DNA from: Symsagittifera roscoffensis
Taxonomy: Eukaryota > Xenacoelomorpha > Acoela > Convolutidae
Length of the DNA: 64,000 bases
Reading direction: 5' to 3'
NCBI RefSeq assembly: GCF_963678635.1
Contig: NC_087062.1
Coordinates: 13,190,670-13,254,669 of the forward strand
The notes under the pieces are model-generated. The model did not search any database and was not told the origin of the DNA. It worked only from the letters and a program-made list of their open reading frames with translations. Positions 10,743 to 22,550 of the stretch are shown here, in pieces. Every line of letters starts with the position of its first letter. The stretch's first letter is position 1. Both the position numbers and the translations under genes were made by a program.

Positions 10743-10895
10743 ATGGCCAAAAAACAAGATGCAAAAAGAAAGAAATTAGAAGAATTTAGAAGTTGTAGAA
10801 CTTCTAAACGACAAAAGAAGAAGAAACAAAGAAGTGACGAAAGAGAAGAAGTTAAAGCTCAGAATTGTTTTGTATGTGACAAAAAACTCAAATGA
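10743..10895 (+). CDS. Lys/Arg-rich 50-residue tail with a C-x2-C motif
   Basis: The ATG at 10,743 opens a 50-codon frame ending at TGA 10,893-10,895. It is in the same frame as the preceding region, separated only by TGA at 10,737-10,739. Runs such as KRKKLEEF and KRQKKKKQR are very basic, and CFVC follows near the end. It could be a nuclear-localisation or nucleic-acid-binding tail of the upstream protein exposed by a stop mutation, or a separate small ORF. Copies B and C have a short, already broken equivalent (KSIDKMQKKS in B). Confidence 0.35.
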   Translation: MAKKQDAKRKKLEEFRSCRTSKRQKKKKQRSDEREEVKAQNCFVCDKKLK

Positions 10896-10998
10896 GAAAC
10901 AAAAGCAACCAAGGTGTAATTGAAACTGAAAGAAAACATTTAGTTGAGTTTTAAAAGATTAAAGAATTTGTTGCATTTATAAATTTGCATTTTGATTT

Positions 10999-11275
10999 TA
11001 GAAGGAACAATGAAATAATCTCTCTCTTCAAGAGATTACCCAAGACTTTCATGTCACCACAAAGTGATCAGTTGTCCTAGTTGAATAAAAACAAACATGC
11101 AGGCTGGAATATTTAAATATACTCTTCACTCAAGCCTTTCTAAATAAATACTATTTAAATATTCCAGCCTGCATGTTTGTTTTTATTCAACTAGGACAAA
11201 TGATCACTTTGTGGTGACATGAAAGGCTTGGGCAATCTCTTGAAGAGAGAGAGATTATTTCATTGTTCCTTCTAA
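10999..11275. repeat. Long near-perfect inverted repeat (hairpin) in the 3' UTR of copy A
   Basis: Arms at about 10,999-11,121 and 11,152-11,275 (about 123 bp each) are separated by about 30 bp. I see about three mismatches. The arms run from GAAGGAACAATGAAATAATC to GGCTGGAATATTTAAATAT. Copies B and C carry only one arm (34.71-34.83 and 47.06-47.18 kb), matching the right arm, so copy A gained an inverted duplicate. The flanks, 10,896-10,998 and 11,276-11,674, are AT-rich 3' UTR with no gene. Confidence 0.9.
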
Positions 11276-11674
11276 TCACAGAATTCCTTGATTTTAATAT
11301 TCAGGACTAATGACAACTAAATTTCCGAAGGGAAGAAGAATAGTAGGATAATTTTAGCTTGTTGGTTGGCAGGACTGTCCTGCAAACTAACACCTTTTAA
11401 AACCTAGGAGAAAAAGTTTTAAATCAGGGCATTGACATTGGAAGTCAGAAAAAATGTTTTATCTTAAGTCATATCATCGAAAGTGCAGATTCGTGAAAGA
11501 ATTTGGAAGGCTTTAGTAGTGTAGTACGATGCCATTTATATTCTGCAGTGAATCGATATGACGTGGATAAAAAAGGATTTCGTGCATTTTGTAAGTTCTG
11601 TTCGATGGCACTGTACCATTTTTACGAAGACTACGAGATTCAATGGGGACATTGACCGCGCTGTCCGGGGAGTA

Positions 11675-12640
11675 TGTGACATTCCACCAGAATGGACAAA
11701 AAAGCAATTTCAAATTGGCAGCCGCTGACCTGGAGAGTTGACAGTTTTAGAAGATTAGCAACGTTGTTTGAAAGATTAGACGAATCGTGAAGGTCAGAAG
11801 ATTCTGGAATTTTAAAATTTTAAAAAATCGAATGGTGACGTCACCTTCCCGAGAAACGTCAAAACGGCCATTTTAGAAGAAAATCAGAGAGAAAACACTA
11901 CAACAACGATAGTTGTGATAGACACAGCGACGAGAAATAGAAAAATACAACTGGAAATTGTCTGAGACCGCTCCGAAATGTAACGATTGTGTCGGTACAA
12001 TCGTTACAGAGCCATTCACGCCAACGGTGAAGGGTTTTGGGACAGTGTGTCTAGCCTTCCGGAGACGAAATAAGGACGTTATTTTCCCGGATTCAAGAAT
12101 CCGGAGGGGTCTTGAGACTGAACTCAAACTGTTTTATACGAATTTTTTGCTTCCTGGTCATGCCCGGAATTGAATTAATTAACATCTAGATTCATTTTCT
12201 GATAATGAGGAGCTAGGAGTTGAGGGAAAGGGTTGATCCATCTTCGATGGAGATGATGATTTTTATCTACTGAACAAAAACTTACTATTAGTATTGTTTA
12301 CGATTACATAATAAATAGTAGTAGCCTTATTTTAGGAGTGACCTCGTGGTCTCGGGATACTGAGACCCAGCCTTGAACTCACTATTTTTGCATGTAATTA
12401 AGTTTATTTGAGCGTTCTGGTCGAAGCCGGAGAGCAGTAACGTTTTTGTCGACCCGATGTTAGGAAAACCACCAAAAAAACTAGCTTTGGTAGAGAAGGT
12501 GAAAAGCATGTAGAGCTTTGTTTAGACGCGGGCCAGTCGTTTTACAACCTAGCTTTATTTTCCATCGATATGTACTTCTGCGCGAATGTTGCAAGTCTGG
12601 CTGAAGTGAGGAACACTGTGCCTGTCGTTCATATTAGGAA
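11675..12640 (+). mobile_element. Partial LTR of element G, copy A
   Basis: TGTGACATTCCACCAGAATGG begins at 11,675, just after CTGTCCGGGGAGTA. The same start, TGTGACATTCGACCAGAATGG on the minus strand, lies at 60,540 and within the other LTR copies, and the preceding CTGTCCGGATAGTA recurs in B and C. Further matches are the GATTTTTATCTACTGAACAAAAAC block (about 12,260), the GACCTCGTGGTCT...TACTGAGACCCAGCC block (about 12,340) and a diverged end near 12,600. It is older and more diverged than the minus-strand LTRs. No 3' end of the LTR could be fixed. Confidence 0.6.
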
Positions 12641-14947
12641 GTTCGACCTTAAGCATTATTAAAATCATGATCTTGCTCAAGTTTCTCGAAAACAATTGAA
12701 AACACAAGAAAAGAAGAATCGAATTACAATTGCGGGAAAGTAGTGCAAAAAAAGGAGAGAGAAAATGCTATTCACAATTTCCACACATAAATCGAACGAG
12801 AGTAGAGTTCTAATACTTGGCAGAAGATAGAGAGTGATCGCGAGCAGATAGAGAAGGAGTTCGAGTGGACCAGAGTGAACCTTGGGCGTTGGAAAGCTGG
12901 ACAGCCGAAGCTTCTCAATGGTCCAGATTAAAAATTTGTGTCTTGAGTTAAACTTACTGGCTTAAAACTTCTCGAGCTAAACTTGATTACCGGATTAATT
13001 CTAGAGTTACTTTGTGATTTAATTAGTTAATTCTAGAGATCGTGTCGATATGAAAGTACCCAATTTAATTTTTTTGAGTGTGTTTCACATTGCTATGTCG
13101 AGTTAGGGAGAGTATTAGATTGATCCATTTGGAAAGAATCAACGGTCTACTGTCTAAAAGAAAGTAACTATATACGTAAGGTTCCAACCCTTTTTTTAAC
13201 GGCGTTAGCGGGTTGCGGGTTGTAGGTTTTTTGAGACCTGATCATGGGGGCTTTCTTATTTTTCAGAGTGGGCGTGGTATTTTGGTAGTAGCCTTTAAGC
13301 TGAAACGCGGGTCATAGTCGCGTTTCGCAAGTGAACCGAATTGGCTCCGACCGCTTGAGGTAGAAAAACACAAGAGATAGTGTCCCTGACTCTTGAACCA
13401 ATGATTATAGGACCTATTTTTCTTTAACCTCATGTGAGACTTAAGAAGGCGACATAGTGTTTTTATGGCGCTCCTGGGTGCTTTTACGACATCACGACTA
13501 AGGGATCAAAACCACTTGACACAGCTCCGGGCTAGAGTACCGGTGGTACGGTTCGATGGGAACGTGTCCACCTTCTGGTTGTACCGTAATAGTTTTTTAT
13601 GAGAAAACTTGAAAAAAATTCTCGGTGCGCTTTCTGAAACGAGGCCTAGCTAACCGAGAAAAGGAGGCCACTAGGGGGAGAAAAAACGAGTAAAAAAAGC
13701 GAAACAAAAAACTGAAAAAGATTAGAAATAGGAACAAAAACTGTACAAAAAATTAATATAGGACGGTGGCTTTGACACCAGATTAGGTGGATCAAACCTT
13801 TATAATAATTCAGATAATGTGCCCATACTGTTTTTTAATAAGACAGATCGTCTCGATCAAATAAGCAACGTTGAACAGGTGCCCAAGTTAGGGGCGTTGT
13901 AAGGGTTTTCAGATAGCTTGCAACTTCAGCGGACCACTGGGAGACTTGACTGGAACAGGTGACCAGCCAAGTGGGAAAGTGGTTCTCAGGAAATGGACCT
14001 GAGAGACAGAAGACACGCCAAAGAGACATCCAGCAGCAGAATAGAGCAGAACAGAGCAAACAGATAAGGGTACACAGAGTTATTCTGTTTGGTCATTCGG
14101 GTATGTTTAAATTCCACTTTACAAAATAGGAAAATTGAAGTGGACACCCACTGTTTTGAGGAAACGTTTTTACTTGAGCAGAGCTTGGAAATAGGTTCTA
14201 CGGATTTTCTTTCGAGAGATTTAGCACCCATCGCGCGTAGGGTAATTTTCGACTGATTGGGGGCTAGAAAGGGGGGAGGTTAGAAGGAGGCTGGTTAGGA
14301 TAGAGGTTGGCGGTTGGAAATTGTAAAAAAGGGGGACACGTCACAGTAACTATAGAATCGACATCGTGGATTTAGTTACATTAACAGACCCAGTGTCTAG
14401 AACGATCCAGCTCAAGACTCAGAGCAAGAGTTGCAACGCGAAGACATCCAATTTCTAAGATCGAATTAAGGTAGGTAACCTGGACGGATCGAGTGGGGGA
14501 ATTGGAGATAGACAAGTTTTTGAAACCCAAAAGGAGAACACCCCATAAGGCCGCTAGTAGGGAAAGGAAAAACGCGTGACAGTCAGGTACCAGACATTTT
14601 TTTTTCTTTACCAAAGACGGCATTTGTCGCCTTTGAGTTATAGGTAAACCCATCTGTCTGGTTTTTTTATTTTTCCGTTTAAATTTTAACATTTTCGGGC
14701 CGAATTTCACAGAATTTTAGCGAATCGGCAATCGTAAAACATCAAAAAACAAATCGTCTTCCGACTTGCATGGGAATAAAAAGAGGAAGGTAATTTCAGG
14801 GACTTAGTAAAGAAAATTTTTGGTTAATAGCGTTGGGTTTTGGGACTTTCTCATACTAGAGCTCGAGAGGTGGTGCTGGGATAGTTGATCAGATATCCTA
14901 ACACTCGACTTAAGGTGCAGGGGAAATCTTCAAACAAGCAAGAGAAA
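12641..14947. other. No gene seen (2.3 kb)
   Basis: This stretch holds only short frames without homology to the neighbouring elements. It lies between the LTR start of copy A and the minisatellite that precedes gag of element D, so it could include D's 5' LTR. That cannot be tested because D's 3' end is missing from the window. Confidence 0.5.
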
Positions 14948-15680
14948 GAGTCCTGTGATCTAAGTGTCCCAATAATTGAGTCCTGTGATCTAAGGGTTAC
15001 AACACTTGAGTGCTGTGATCTAAGGGTCCAAACACTTGGGTCGTGGGCAGTGATCTAAGTGTCCCAACACTTGCGCGAAGGGTCCTAGGAGGTACAGAAG
15101 TAAACTTGGACAGTACCGAAGTGTACCAAGACCCTACCGAAGGGTCCCAACACTTGAGCGAAGGGTCTTAGGAAAGTGCCAAAGGTTCCTGGGATAGTAA
15201 CGAAACGTCCTAACACTTGAGGGAAGGGTCTTAGGAGAGCGCCAAAGGGTCCTGGGATAGTATCGAAACGTCCCAACATTTGAGCGAAGTGCCCTAGGAA
15301 GACAGAAGTGTACTAGGACAGTACCGAAGTGTACCAAGACCTTACCGAAGGGTGCCAACACTTCCGCAAAGGGTTCTAGGAGAGTGCCGAAGGGTCCTGG
15401 GACAGTACCGAAGTGTCCCAACACATGAGCGAAGGGTCCTAGGAGAGTATCGAAGGGTCCTCTGTTAATACCAAAGTATCCCAACACTAGAACGAAGGGT
15501 CCTAGGACAGTACCAAAGTAATCCAACACTAGAATGAAGGGTCCCAGGACAGTCCCGAAGGGTGCCGTAACCCTACCAAAGAGTCCCAGCACCAGAGCGA
15601 AGGGTCCCCAGTCCCTACAAAAGGCCCCAAGACTTCACCAAAGAATCCCAAGACCTGATCGAAGGGAGCCAACACTGATT
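14948..15680. repeat. Minisatellite, 21-bp period, upstream of D gag (unit 1)
   Basis: It starts with about 30-bp units (GAGTCCTGTGATCTAAG, then TGTCCCAACACTT) and passes into 21-bp units such as GGTCCTAGGAGAGTGCCAAAG, TGTCCCAACACTTGAGCGAAG and GGACAGTACCGAAGTGTACC. Because 21 is divisible by 3, the reverse strand stays open and encodes heptad-like repeats (FGTVLGP, RPFAQVLG). I take these as a by-product, not a gene. A near-identical block precedes the second gag (20.3-20.99 kb). It is probably the 5' leader of element D. Confidence 0.9.
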
Positions 15681-15792
15681 TAGACTAAATCGACTGGTTT
15701 CTTTAAATACATTAGGGAGTTTTCTTCAATGTTTTACAGTAGGAACTTGTATATATTAAAACTGTAGATAAAGAAAATTAAACATAAAAATC

Positions 15793-17233
15793 ATGAAGAA
15801 AAATCGAGTATCGATAACAGAAAGAAAAAGAACAGGACTTAAACAAAACCAGACCTCATGGCATAGGGAACTAACATCAACAAATCCGAGAGTAATGAGG
15901 AAGAATATTTCAAAGAATATGGTCAGCACAAGAGGCAAGAAGGAACAGAAGGCGAAAGAAAAAGTAACGGAAGAACAAAACATAGGAGACTGATCTTGAA
16001 ACACCAGATCAAAGCATAGACGCGTGGAACGGAGGACGACGGAGTCAACACTTGTGCCAAATGTGGAAGAACAGGAAAAGAAAACTACAGTTCTCACCGA
16101 TAGGCAATGGAGACGAAGCAACTAACAACACACCGGAGACGATAAAAGACGACCCACAAACGAAGAGAACGTTGTTCACCGAGAGGTTTGCAGCGATGGT
16201 CGAAATGAAACCAAGAGAAAAAGAGGAGGTAACAGCAGTGACCGAGAAAAGCAAAACCTTTAGGACTGTTTCCCCGATAACGACCGAAACCAAAAAAAAT
16301 AAAGAGCAAGTCAAGTCACACAAGAAGCAACGGCTAGCCAAGATAAACGAGCTATGGAGACGAAAACACTTTTTGTTGAGCTGGGAGACTTGATGACAAA
16401 GTTAGACGAACAGACAAAAAGCTGAAGTGCAGTGAGGAGGACCGCCAAGAGCTAAAAAGAGAAATACGACACAAAAAAAATAAGAACCTGGATAACAACT
16501 ATGTCCTAGCGAGGGCCACGGATGAAAAGCTGCAACAGATGGGGACAAGGTAGAGACTACCGACAAAGAGCGAGAGAAACATATCAAGAAGGACATGAAG
16601 GAAATGAAAAAAAACGGTACGACACCGTGAATGAAAATTTGTGGAATCTAGAGACCAGAATGGGACACAATGTGCAAGGATCAAGCTGAAAGTTCTTGTG
16701 CCATACAGTCCAAATTGGATGCACTCTTGAGAAACTCTATAGCCCAATATAAACTGGTGGCAGACAAACCACTGGGAACTAGAGTCGACTTTATAGAACC
16801 GTAATGGAAGTCTACACCATTACCCCTGGTTGCAACCAATATAGGGGCAGCAGGGACCAAGACTGCTATGAAGGAAGGAACCTCAAACTCGACGAATACA
16901 CCAGGGGACTTAAGTACACACACGAGTGTAGCACCTGACGCCATGACGTGGGCGAACACTTGTGAAATGACAAGAAGGACACTTGAAGCATTTGCAACAA
17001 GGAAGACAGACTCGAGTGACAGAGGAAGTGGTAAGTCCAGAAAGACCTTCAAGAAATCTAAGGAATTTAAAGACGACTCGGATGGTTACATTGACACCTG
17101 GGTTGAAGTAATGAGACTACATCTAAAACAAGACAACTGGAATAATGAAAAACAGGCCTGCAAAGCCACACTAAGTAATCTCAGGGGGCACAGCAATAAT
17201 GTGCGTGGTGGCAAAGAAGGAGGAGGAGCTTGA
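15793..17233 (+). pseudogene. Gag N-terminal region, element D unit 1
   Basis: Basic N-terminal frame with ATG at 15,919 (MVSTRGKKEQKAKEKVTEEQ), then shifted frames with Thr/Lys/Glu-rich linker sequence, and finally a frame at 16,868-17,233 with the gag core KTFKKSKEFKDDSDGYIDTW and VEVMRLHLKQDNWNNEKQA. That core is typical of Ty3/gypsy capsid N-terminal helices. Several shifts and stops make it non-functional. It is repeated almost unchanged 5.3 kb downstream. Confidence 0.7.
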
Positions 17234-17877
17234 CACCGCAGACAAAAATCTTCGATATACTGTTGAATCGATTCAGATCAAGCATGAAGGGACATCGGGC
17301 GATGATGAGATTCGAAAAAAGAAGAAGAAGAGGCGACGAATTGGTTGATCAATTTCTGGATAATCTTGAGAGCTTGAGGAGGAGATGCGACCCGGAGGAA
17401 TCGACAAACAGAAGAAACTTCAGCATCGCTTCAAAGTCTATTGACGGGGTTAAAAGTGACGACTTGAAAATGATGTTGGCAATGTATTATTTTCTGTCAA
17501 AAGATAATGCACCAACCCCAGAGGACATGAGACAAGAGTCAAGAGAGTACATTTGGATGAAACCAAAAAAGTACTCGTTCTCAGAAAGCAGGAAAATGCG
17601 AGGGGGGAGCCAACTACAAAGGTTGGCATGGTACAAGCCTAGATACAACATGGACAAACGTAGGTCATGCGCAAATTGTGAATCAGTGGATCATCATGTA
17701 GCGGATTGCACGACATACAAACAAGGCATGAAACGCGTTTTACAGCATGAGTTTTACAGTGGCTTGATCATCAAAATAGGCGCGAGTTGTTTTTTTTTCT
17801 GTAACCAAGAGGGCTATTCCAGGATGGTCTGTCCTTTGTTTTGGGAAGTAGTGCAGAATAAGAATCACACGAATTAA
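17230..17877 (+). pseudogene. Gag C-terminal region with zinc knuckles, element D unit 1
   Basis: A 215-codon frame continues the capsid (FDILLNRFRSSMKGHRAMMRF, LDNLESLRRRCDPEES) and then has a CCHC knuckle, CANCESVDHHVADC (C-x2-C-x4-H-x4-C), at 17,668-17,709. A second, damaged knuckle lies at 17,788-17,831: a poly-T run changes its spacing and Tyr replaces the His (CNQEGYSRMVC). CCHC knuckles bind genomic RNA during packaging of retroelement particles. The frame is out of register with the preceding one at about 17,225. Confidence 0.8.
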
Positions 17878-17984
17878 AATCTGGCACTGGCTGCGGTGCA
17901 AAACACCAGGAGCAGACTAGCTGAAAATGACTTGCAGAACAAGAGGCAGCAAGTGGTGAATTATCGACGAAGACAGTAAAGGCC

Positions 17985-18751
17985 GTGACACAGGTCAAAA
18001 ATGCCGCGGGGACCGAAACGAAAAATTCACTGGAGATAAACTACGAGAAAGCAGCTGCAGAGGCTATCAACAGAGTGAAGCAAGACTTTCCGATCAAAGA
18101 GATCGAACAACTGCTAAAACAGGAAATAGAAAAACAAAAGTTGAATGAGACACTCTCTACGATGAGGCCAGAACCAGAGACCGGAGAAAACTCAATGAAC
18201 AGGAGCAATTGCAACACTAATAAAATGGTTACCGGAAAACCATTTGGTATCACAAAGATTGAGGCGAGAATCATGCCAATAATCACAGTGGGCAGTCATG
18301 AAGTAACGAGGAACATGAGTGAACCGAGTGATCAAACACTGATGCACACTGATGTGTATGCGGATTACTTAAGTGTATTAAGCCCGCAAACCTCTTCTAG
18401 AGCTTTAAGGGCATTACTCACGAGAAGTGGTGGCAAATCAATTCGCATAGAAAACAGATAAACGGAAGCTTATGGTCCACATGAGTTCATGTTCAATATA
18501 GATGGAATAAACATCAACACAAAGACGATGATAACGCATGACAAAGGACTAGCCGGGCAAATTTTTGTTTGTAGAGAAGAACTATCAGTGAGATAGAATG
18601 GACACTGCGCTATGTTGGAAGAAGATGCAATGCATCTGGGAACTGAAGCAGACGTATCTGCACACGTACTGGACATAAGCGGGAAGAAGACGCAACTGCT
18701 TGGGTTATTGGACACAGGAGCCGCCTTGAGTGTAATAACAATTGAAACATG
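17985..18751 (+). pseudogene. Gag-pro linker and truncated aspartic protease, element D unit 1
   Basis: The 158-codon frame 17,985-18,461 has a coiled coil (AINRVKQDFPIKEIEQLLKQEIEKQKL) and ends in a spacer. After a stop the next coding patch reads to GLLDTGAALSVITIET with DTG at 18,711-18,719, the active site of a retropepsin. The domain stops at 18,751, where the sequence jumps into minisatellite, removing the flap and C-terminal half. Unit 2 continues past the equivalent point at 24,067, so this end is a duplication breakpoint. Confidence 0.8.
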
Positions 18752-20990
18752 ATCCGAACACTTGAGTCATGTGATCTAAGTGTCAAAACTTTTGAGTCCT
18801 GTGATCTAAGCGTCCCAACACTTGAGTCCTGTGATCTAGGGGTCCCAACATCTGAGTCCTGGGCAAGGATCTAAGGGTCGCAACACTTGAACGAAGGGTC
18901 CTAGGAGGGTACAGAAGTGTACTAGGACAGTACCGAAGTGTACCAAGACCCTACCGAATGGTCCAACACTTGAGTGAAGGGTCCTAGGAGAGTGCCAAAG
19001 GGTCCTGAGATAGTAACGAAACGTCCCAACATTTGAGCGAAGGGTCTTAGGAGGGTGCCAAAGTGTCCGGGGATAGTATCAAATTGTCTCAATTCTTAAG
19101 CGAGGGTCCTGTGAGGGTACGGAAGTCTACAAGGACAGTACCGAAGTGTACCAAGACCCTACCGAAGGGTTCAACACTTGAGCGAAGGGTCTTAAGAGAG
19201 TGCCAAAGGTCCATGGGATAGTAACGAAACGTCCCAGCACTTGAGTGAAGGGTCCTAGGAGGGTACAGAAATGTACTAGGATAGTAGCGAAGTGTACCAA
19301 CAATTGAGCGAAGGGTCTTAGGAGAGTGCCAAAGGGTCCTTGGATAAAAACGAAATGTCCCAACACCTGAGCGAAGGGTCTTGGGAGAGTGCCAAAGGGC
19401 CCTGGGATAGCGATCTAAGCGTCCCAACAGTGGGGTCCTGGGATAGTGATCTAAGTGTCCCAAAACTTGAGTCCTGTGATCTAAGTGTCCCAATAATTGA
19501 GTCCTGTGATCTAAGGGTTACAACACTTGAGTGCTGTGATCTAAGGGTCCCAACACTTGGGTCCTGGGCAGTGATCTAAGTGTCCCAACACTTGCGCGAA
19601 GGGTCCTAGGAGGTACAGAAGTGTACTAGGACAGTAGCGAACTGTACCAAGACCCTACCGAATGGTTCAACACTTGAGCGAAGGATCTTAGGAGAGTGCC
19701 AAAGGTTCATGGGATAGTAACGAAACGTCCGAACACTTGAGTGAAGGGTCCTAGGAGGGTACAGAAATGTACTAGGACAGTAGCGAAGTGTACCAACAAT
19801 TGAGCGAAAGGTCTTAGGAGAGTGCCAAAGGGTCTTGGGATAAAAACGAAATGTCCCAACACCTGAGCGAAGGGTTCTAGGCGAGTGCCAAAGGGCCCTG
19901 GGATAGCGATCTAAGCGTCCCAACAGTGGGGTCCTGGGATAGTGATCTAAGTGTCCCAACACTTGAGTCGTGTGATCTAAGGGTTACAACACTTGAGTGC
20001 TGTGATCTAAGGGTCCCAACACTTGGATCCTGGGCAGTGATCTAAGTGTCCCAACACTTGCGCGAAGGGTCCTAGGAGGTACAGAAGTGTACTAGGACAG
20101 TAGCGAAGTGTACCAACAATTGAGCGAAAGGTCTTAGGAGAGTGCCAAAGGGTCCTGGGATAAAAACGAAATGTCCCAACACCTGAGCGAAGGGTCTTAG
20201 GAGAGTGCCAAAGGGACCTGGGATAGCGATCTAAGCGTCCCAACAGTGGGGACCTGGGATAGTGATCTAAGTGTCCCAACAATTGAGTCCTGTGATCTAA
20301 GGGTTACAACACTTGAGTGCTGTGATCTAAGGGTCCCAACACTTGGGTCCTGGGCAGTGATCTAAGTGTCCCAACACTTGCGCGAAGGGTCCTAGGAGGT
20401 ACAGAAGTGCACTAGGACAGTACCGAAGTGTATCAAGACCCTACCGAAGGCTCCCAACACTTGAGCGAAGGGTCTTAGGAAAGTGCCAAAGGTTCCTGGG
20501 AGGATAGTAACGAAACGTCCTAACACCTGAGCGAAGGGTCTTAGGAGAGCGCCAAAGGGTCCTGGGATAGTATCGAAACGTCTCAACATTTGAGCGAAGG
20601 GTCCTAAGAAGGTATAGAAATGTACTAGGACAGTACCGAAGTGTACCAAGACCTTACCGAAGAGTCCCAACACTTCCGCAAACGGTCCTAGGAGAGTGCC
20701 GAAGGGTCCTGGGACAGTACCGAAGTGTCTCAACACTTGAGCGAAGGGTCGTAGGAGAGTATCGAAGGGTCCTATGTTAGTACCAAAGTATCCCAACACT
20801 AGAACGAGGGGTCCTAGGACAGTACCAAAGTAACCCAACAGTAGAACGAAGGGCCCCAGGACAGTCCCGAAGTGTCCCATAACCCTACAAAAGAGTCCCA
20901 GCACCAGAGCGAAGGGTCCCCAGTCCCTACAAAAGGCCCCAAGACTTCACCAAAGAATTCCAAGACCTGATCGAAGGGAGCCAACACTGA
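18752..20990. repeat. Expanded minisatellite upstream of D gag (unit 2)
   Basis: It has the same 21-bp and 30-bp motifs as at 15 kb, but 2.2 kb long, with higher-order copies. The block starting GTGATCTAAGTGTCCCAACA recurs at about 19,570, 20,037 and 20,356, spaced about 467 and 319 bp. Reverse-strand frames of up to 170 codons (20,392-20,904) are repeats of FGTVLGP-like heptads, which I treat as repeat by-products. Confidence 0.9.
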
Positions 20991-21099
20991 TTTAGACTCA
21001 ATCGACTGGTTTCTTTAAATACATTAGGGAGTTTTCTTCGAGGTTTTACAGTAGGAACTTGTATATATTAAAATTGTAGATAAAGAAAATTGTACATAA

Positions 21100-22550
21100 A
21101 AATCATGAAGAAAAATAGAGTATCGATAACAGAAAGAAAAAGAACAGGACTTAAATAAAACCAGACAATGGCATAGACAAAACCATGGCATAGGGAACTA
21201 ACATCAACAAATCCGAGAGTAATGAGGAAGATTATTTCAGTGAATATGGTCAGCACAAGAGGCAAGAAGGAACAGAAGGCGAAAGAAAAAGTAACGGAAG
21301 AACAAAACATAGGAGACTGATCTTGAAACACCAGATCAAAGCATAAACGCGTGGAACGGAGGACGACGGAGTCAACACTTGTGCCAAATGCGGAAAAACA
21401 GGAAAAGAAAACTACAGTTCTCACCAATAGGCAATGGAGACGAAGCAACTAACAACACGCCGGAGACGATAAAAGACGACTCACAAACGAAGAGAACGTT
21501 GTTCACCGAGAGGTTTGCAGCGATGGTCGAAATAAAACCAAGAGAAAAAGAGGAGGTAACAGCAGTGACCGAGAAAAGCAAAACCTTTGGGACTGTTTCC
21601 CCGATAACGACCGAAACCAGTAAAGATAAAGAGCAAGTCACACAAGAAGCAACGGCTAGCCAAGATAAACGAGCTATGGAGACGAAAACACCTTTTGTTG
21701 AGCTGGGAGACTTGATGACAAAGTTAGACGAACAGACAGAAAGCTGAAGTGCAGTGAGGAGGACCGCCAAGAGCTAAAAAGGGAAATACGACGCAAAAAA
21801 ATGAGAACTTGGATAACTAATATGTCCTAGCGATGATAAGCTGCAACAGATCGCGGACAAGGTAGAGACTACGGACAAAGAGCGAGAGAAACATATCAAG
21901 AAGGACATGAAGGAAATGAAAAAAAAACGGTACGACACTGTGAATGAAAATTTGTGGAATCTAGAGACCAGAATGGGACACAATGTGCAAGGATCAAGCT
22001 GAAAGTTCTTGTGCCATACATTCCAAATTGGATGCACTCTTGAGAAACTCTAAAGCCCTCTAAAGATAAACTGGTGGAAGACAAACCACTGGGAACTAGA
22101 GTCGACTTTATAGAACCGCAATGGAAGTCTACACCATTACCCCAGGTTGCAACCATTATTGGGGCAGCAGGGACCAAGACTGCTATGAAGGGAGGAACCT
22201 CAAACTCGACGAATACACCAGGGGACTCAAGTACACACACGCGTGTAGCACCTGACGCCATGACGTGGGCGAACACTTGTGAAATGGCAAGAAGGACACT
22301 TGAAGCATTTGCAACAAGGAAGACCGACTCGAGTGACAGAGGAAGTGGTAAGTCCAGAAAGACCTTCAAGAAATCTAAGGAATTTAAAGACGACTCGGAT
22401 GGTTGCATTGACACCTGGGTTGAAGTAATGAGACTACATCTAAAACAAGACAACTGGAATAATGAAAAGCAGGCCTGCACAGCCACACTAAGTAATCTCA
22501 GGGGGCACAGCACTAAAGTGCGTGGTGGCAAAGAAGGAGGAGGAGCGTGA
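21100..22550 (+). pseudogene. Gag N-terminal region, element D unit 2
   Basis: Copy of 15.8-17.2 kb. The likely start is ATG 21,246 (MVSTRGKKEQKAKEKVTEEQ). Frame 21,379-21,747 carries the Lys/Glu/Thr linker. The frame ending at 22,550 carries the capsid start (SKEFKDDSDGCIDTWVEVM). It differs from unit 1 by scattered substitutions and small indels. It still has frameshifts, so it is not a functional gag. Confidence 0.7.

Noticed and set aside
13835-14710. Three short minus-strand frames in the 12.6-14.9 kb stretch
   Set aside because: No recognisable motif, no conserved copy and ordinary length for chance frames.
19089-20904. Reverse-strand frames of up to 170 codons with heptad repeats
   Set aside because: They follow directly from the 21-bp minisatellite period and have no start context or conserved neighbours.
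14948-20990. CRISPR-like array
   Set aside because: Repeats are contiguous and degenerate, without unique spacers, in a eukaryotic retroelement context.
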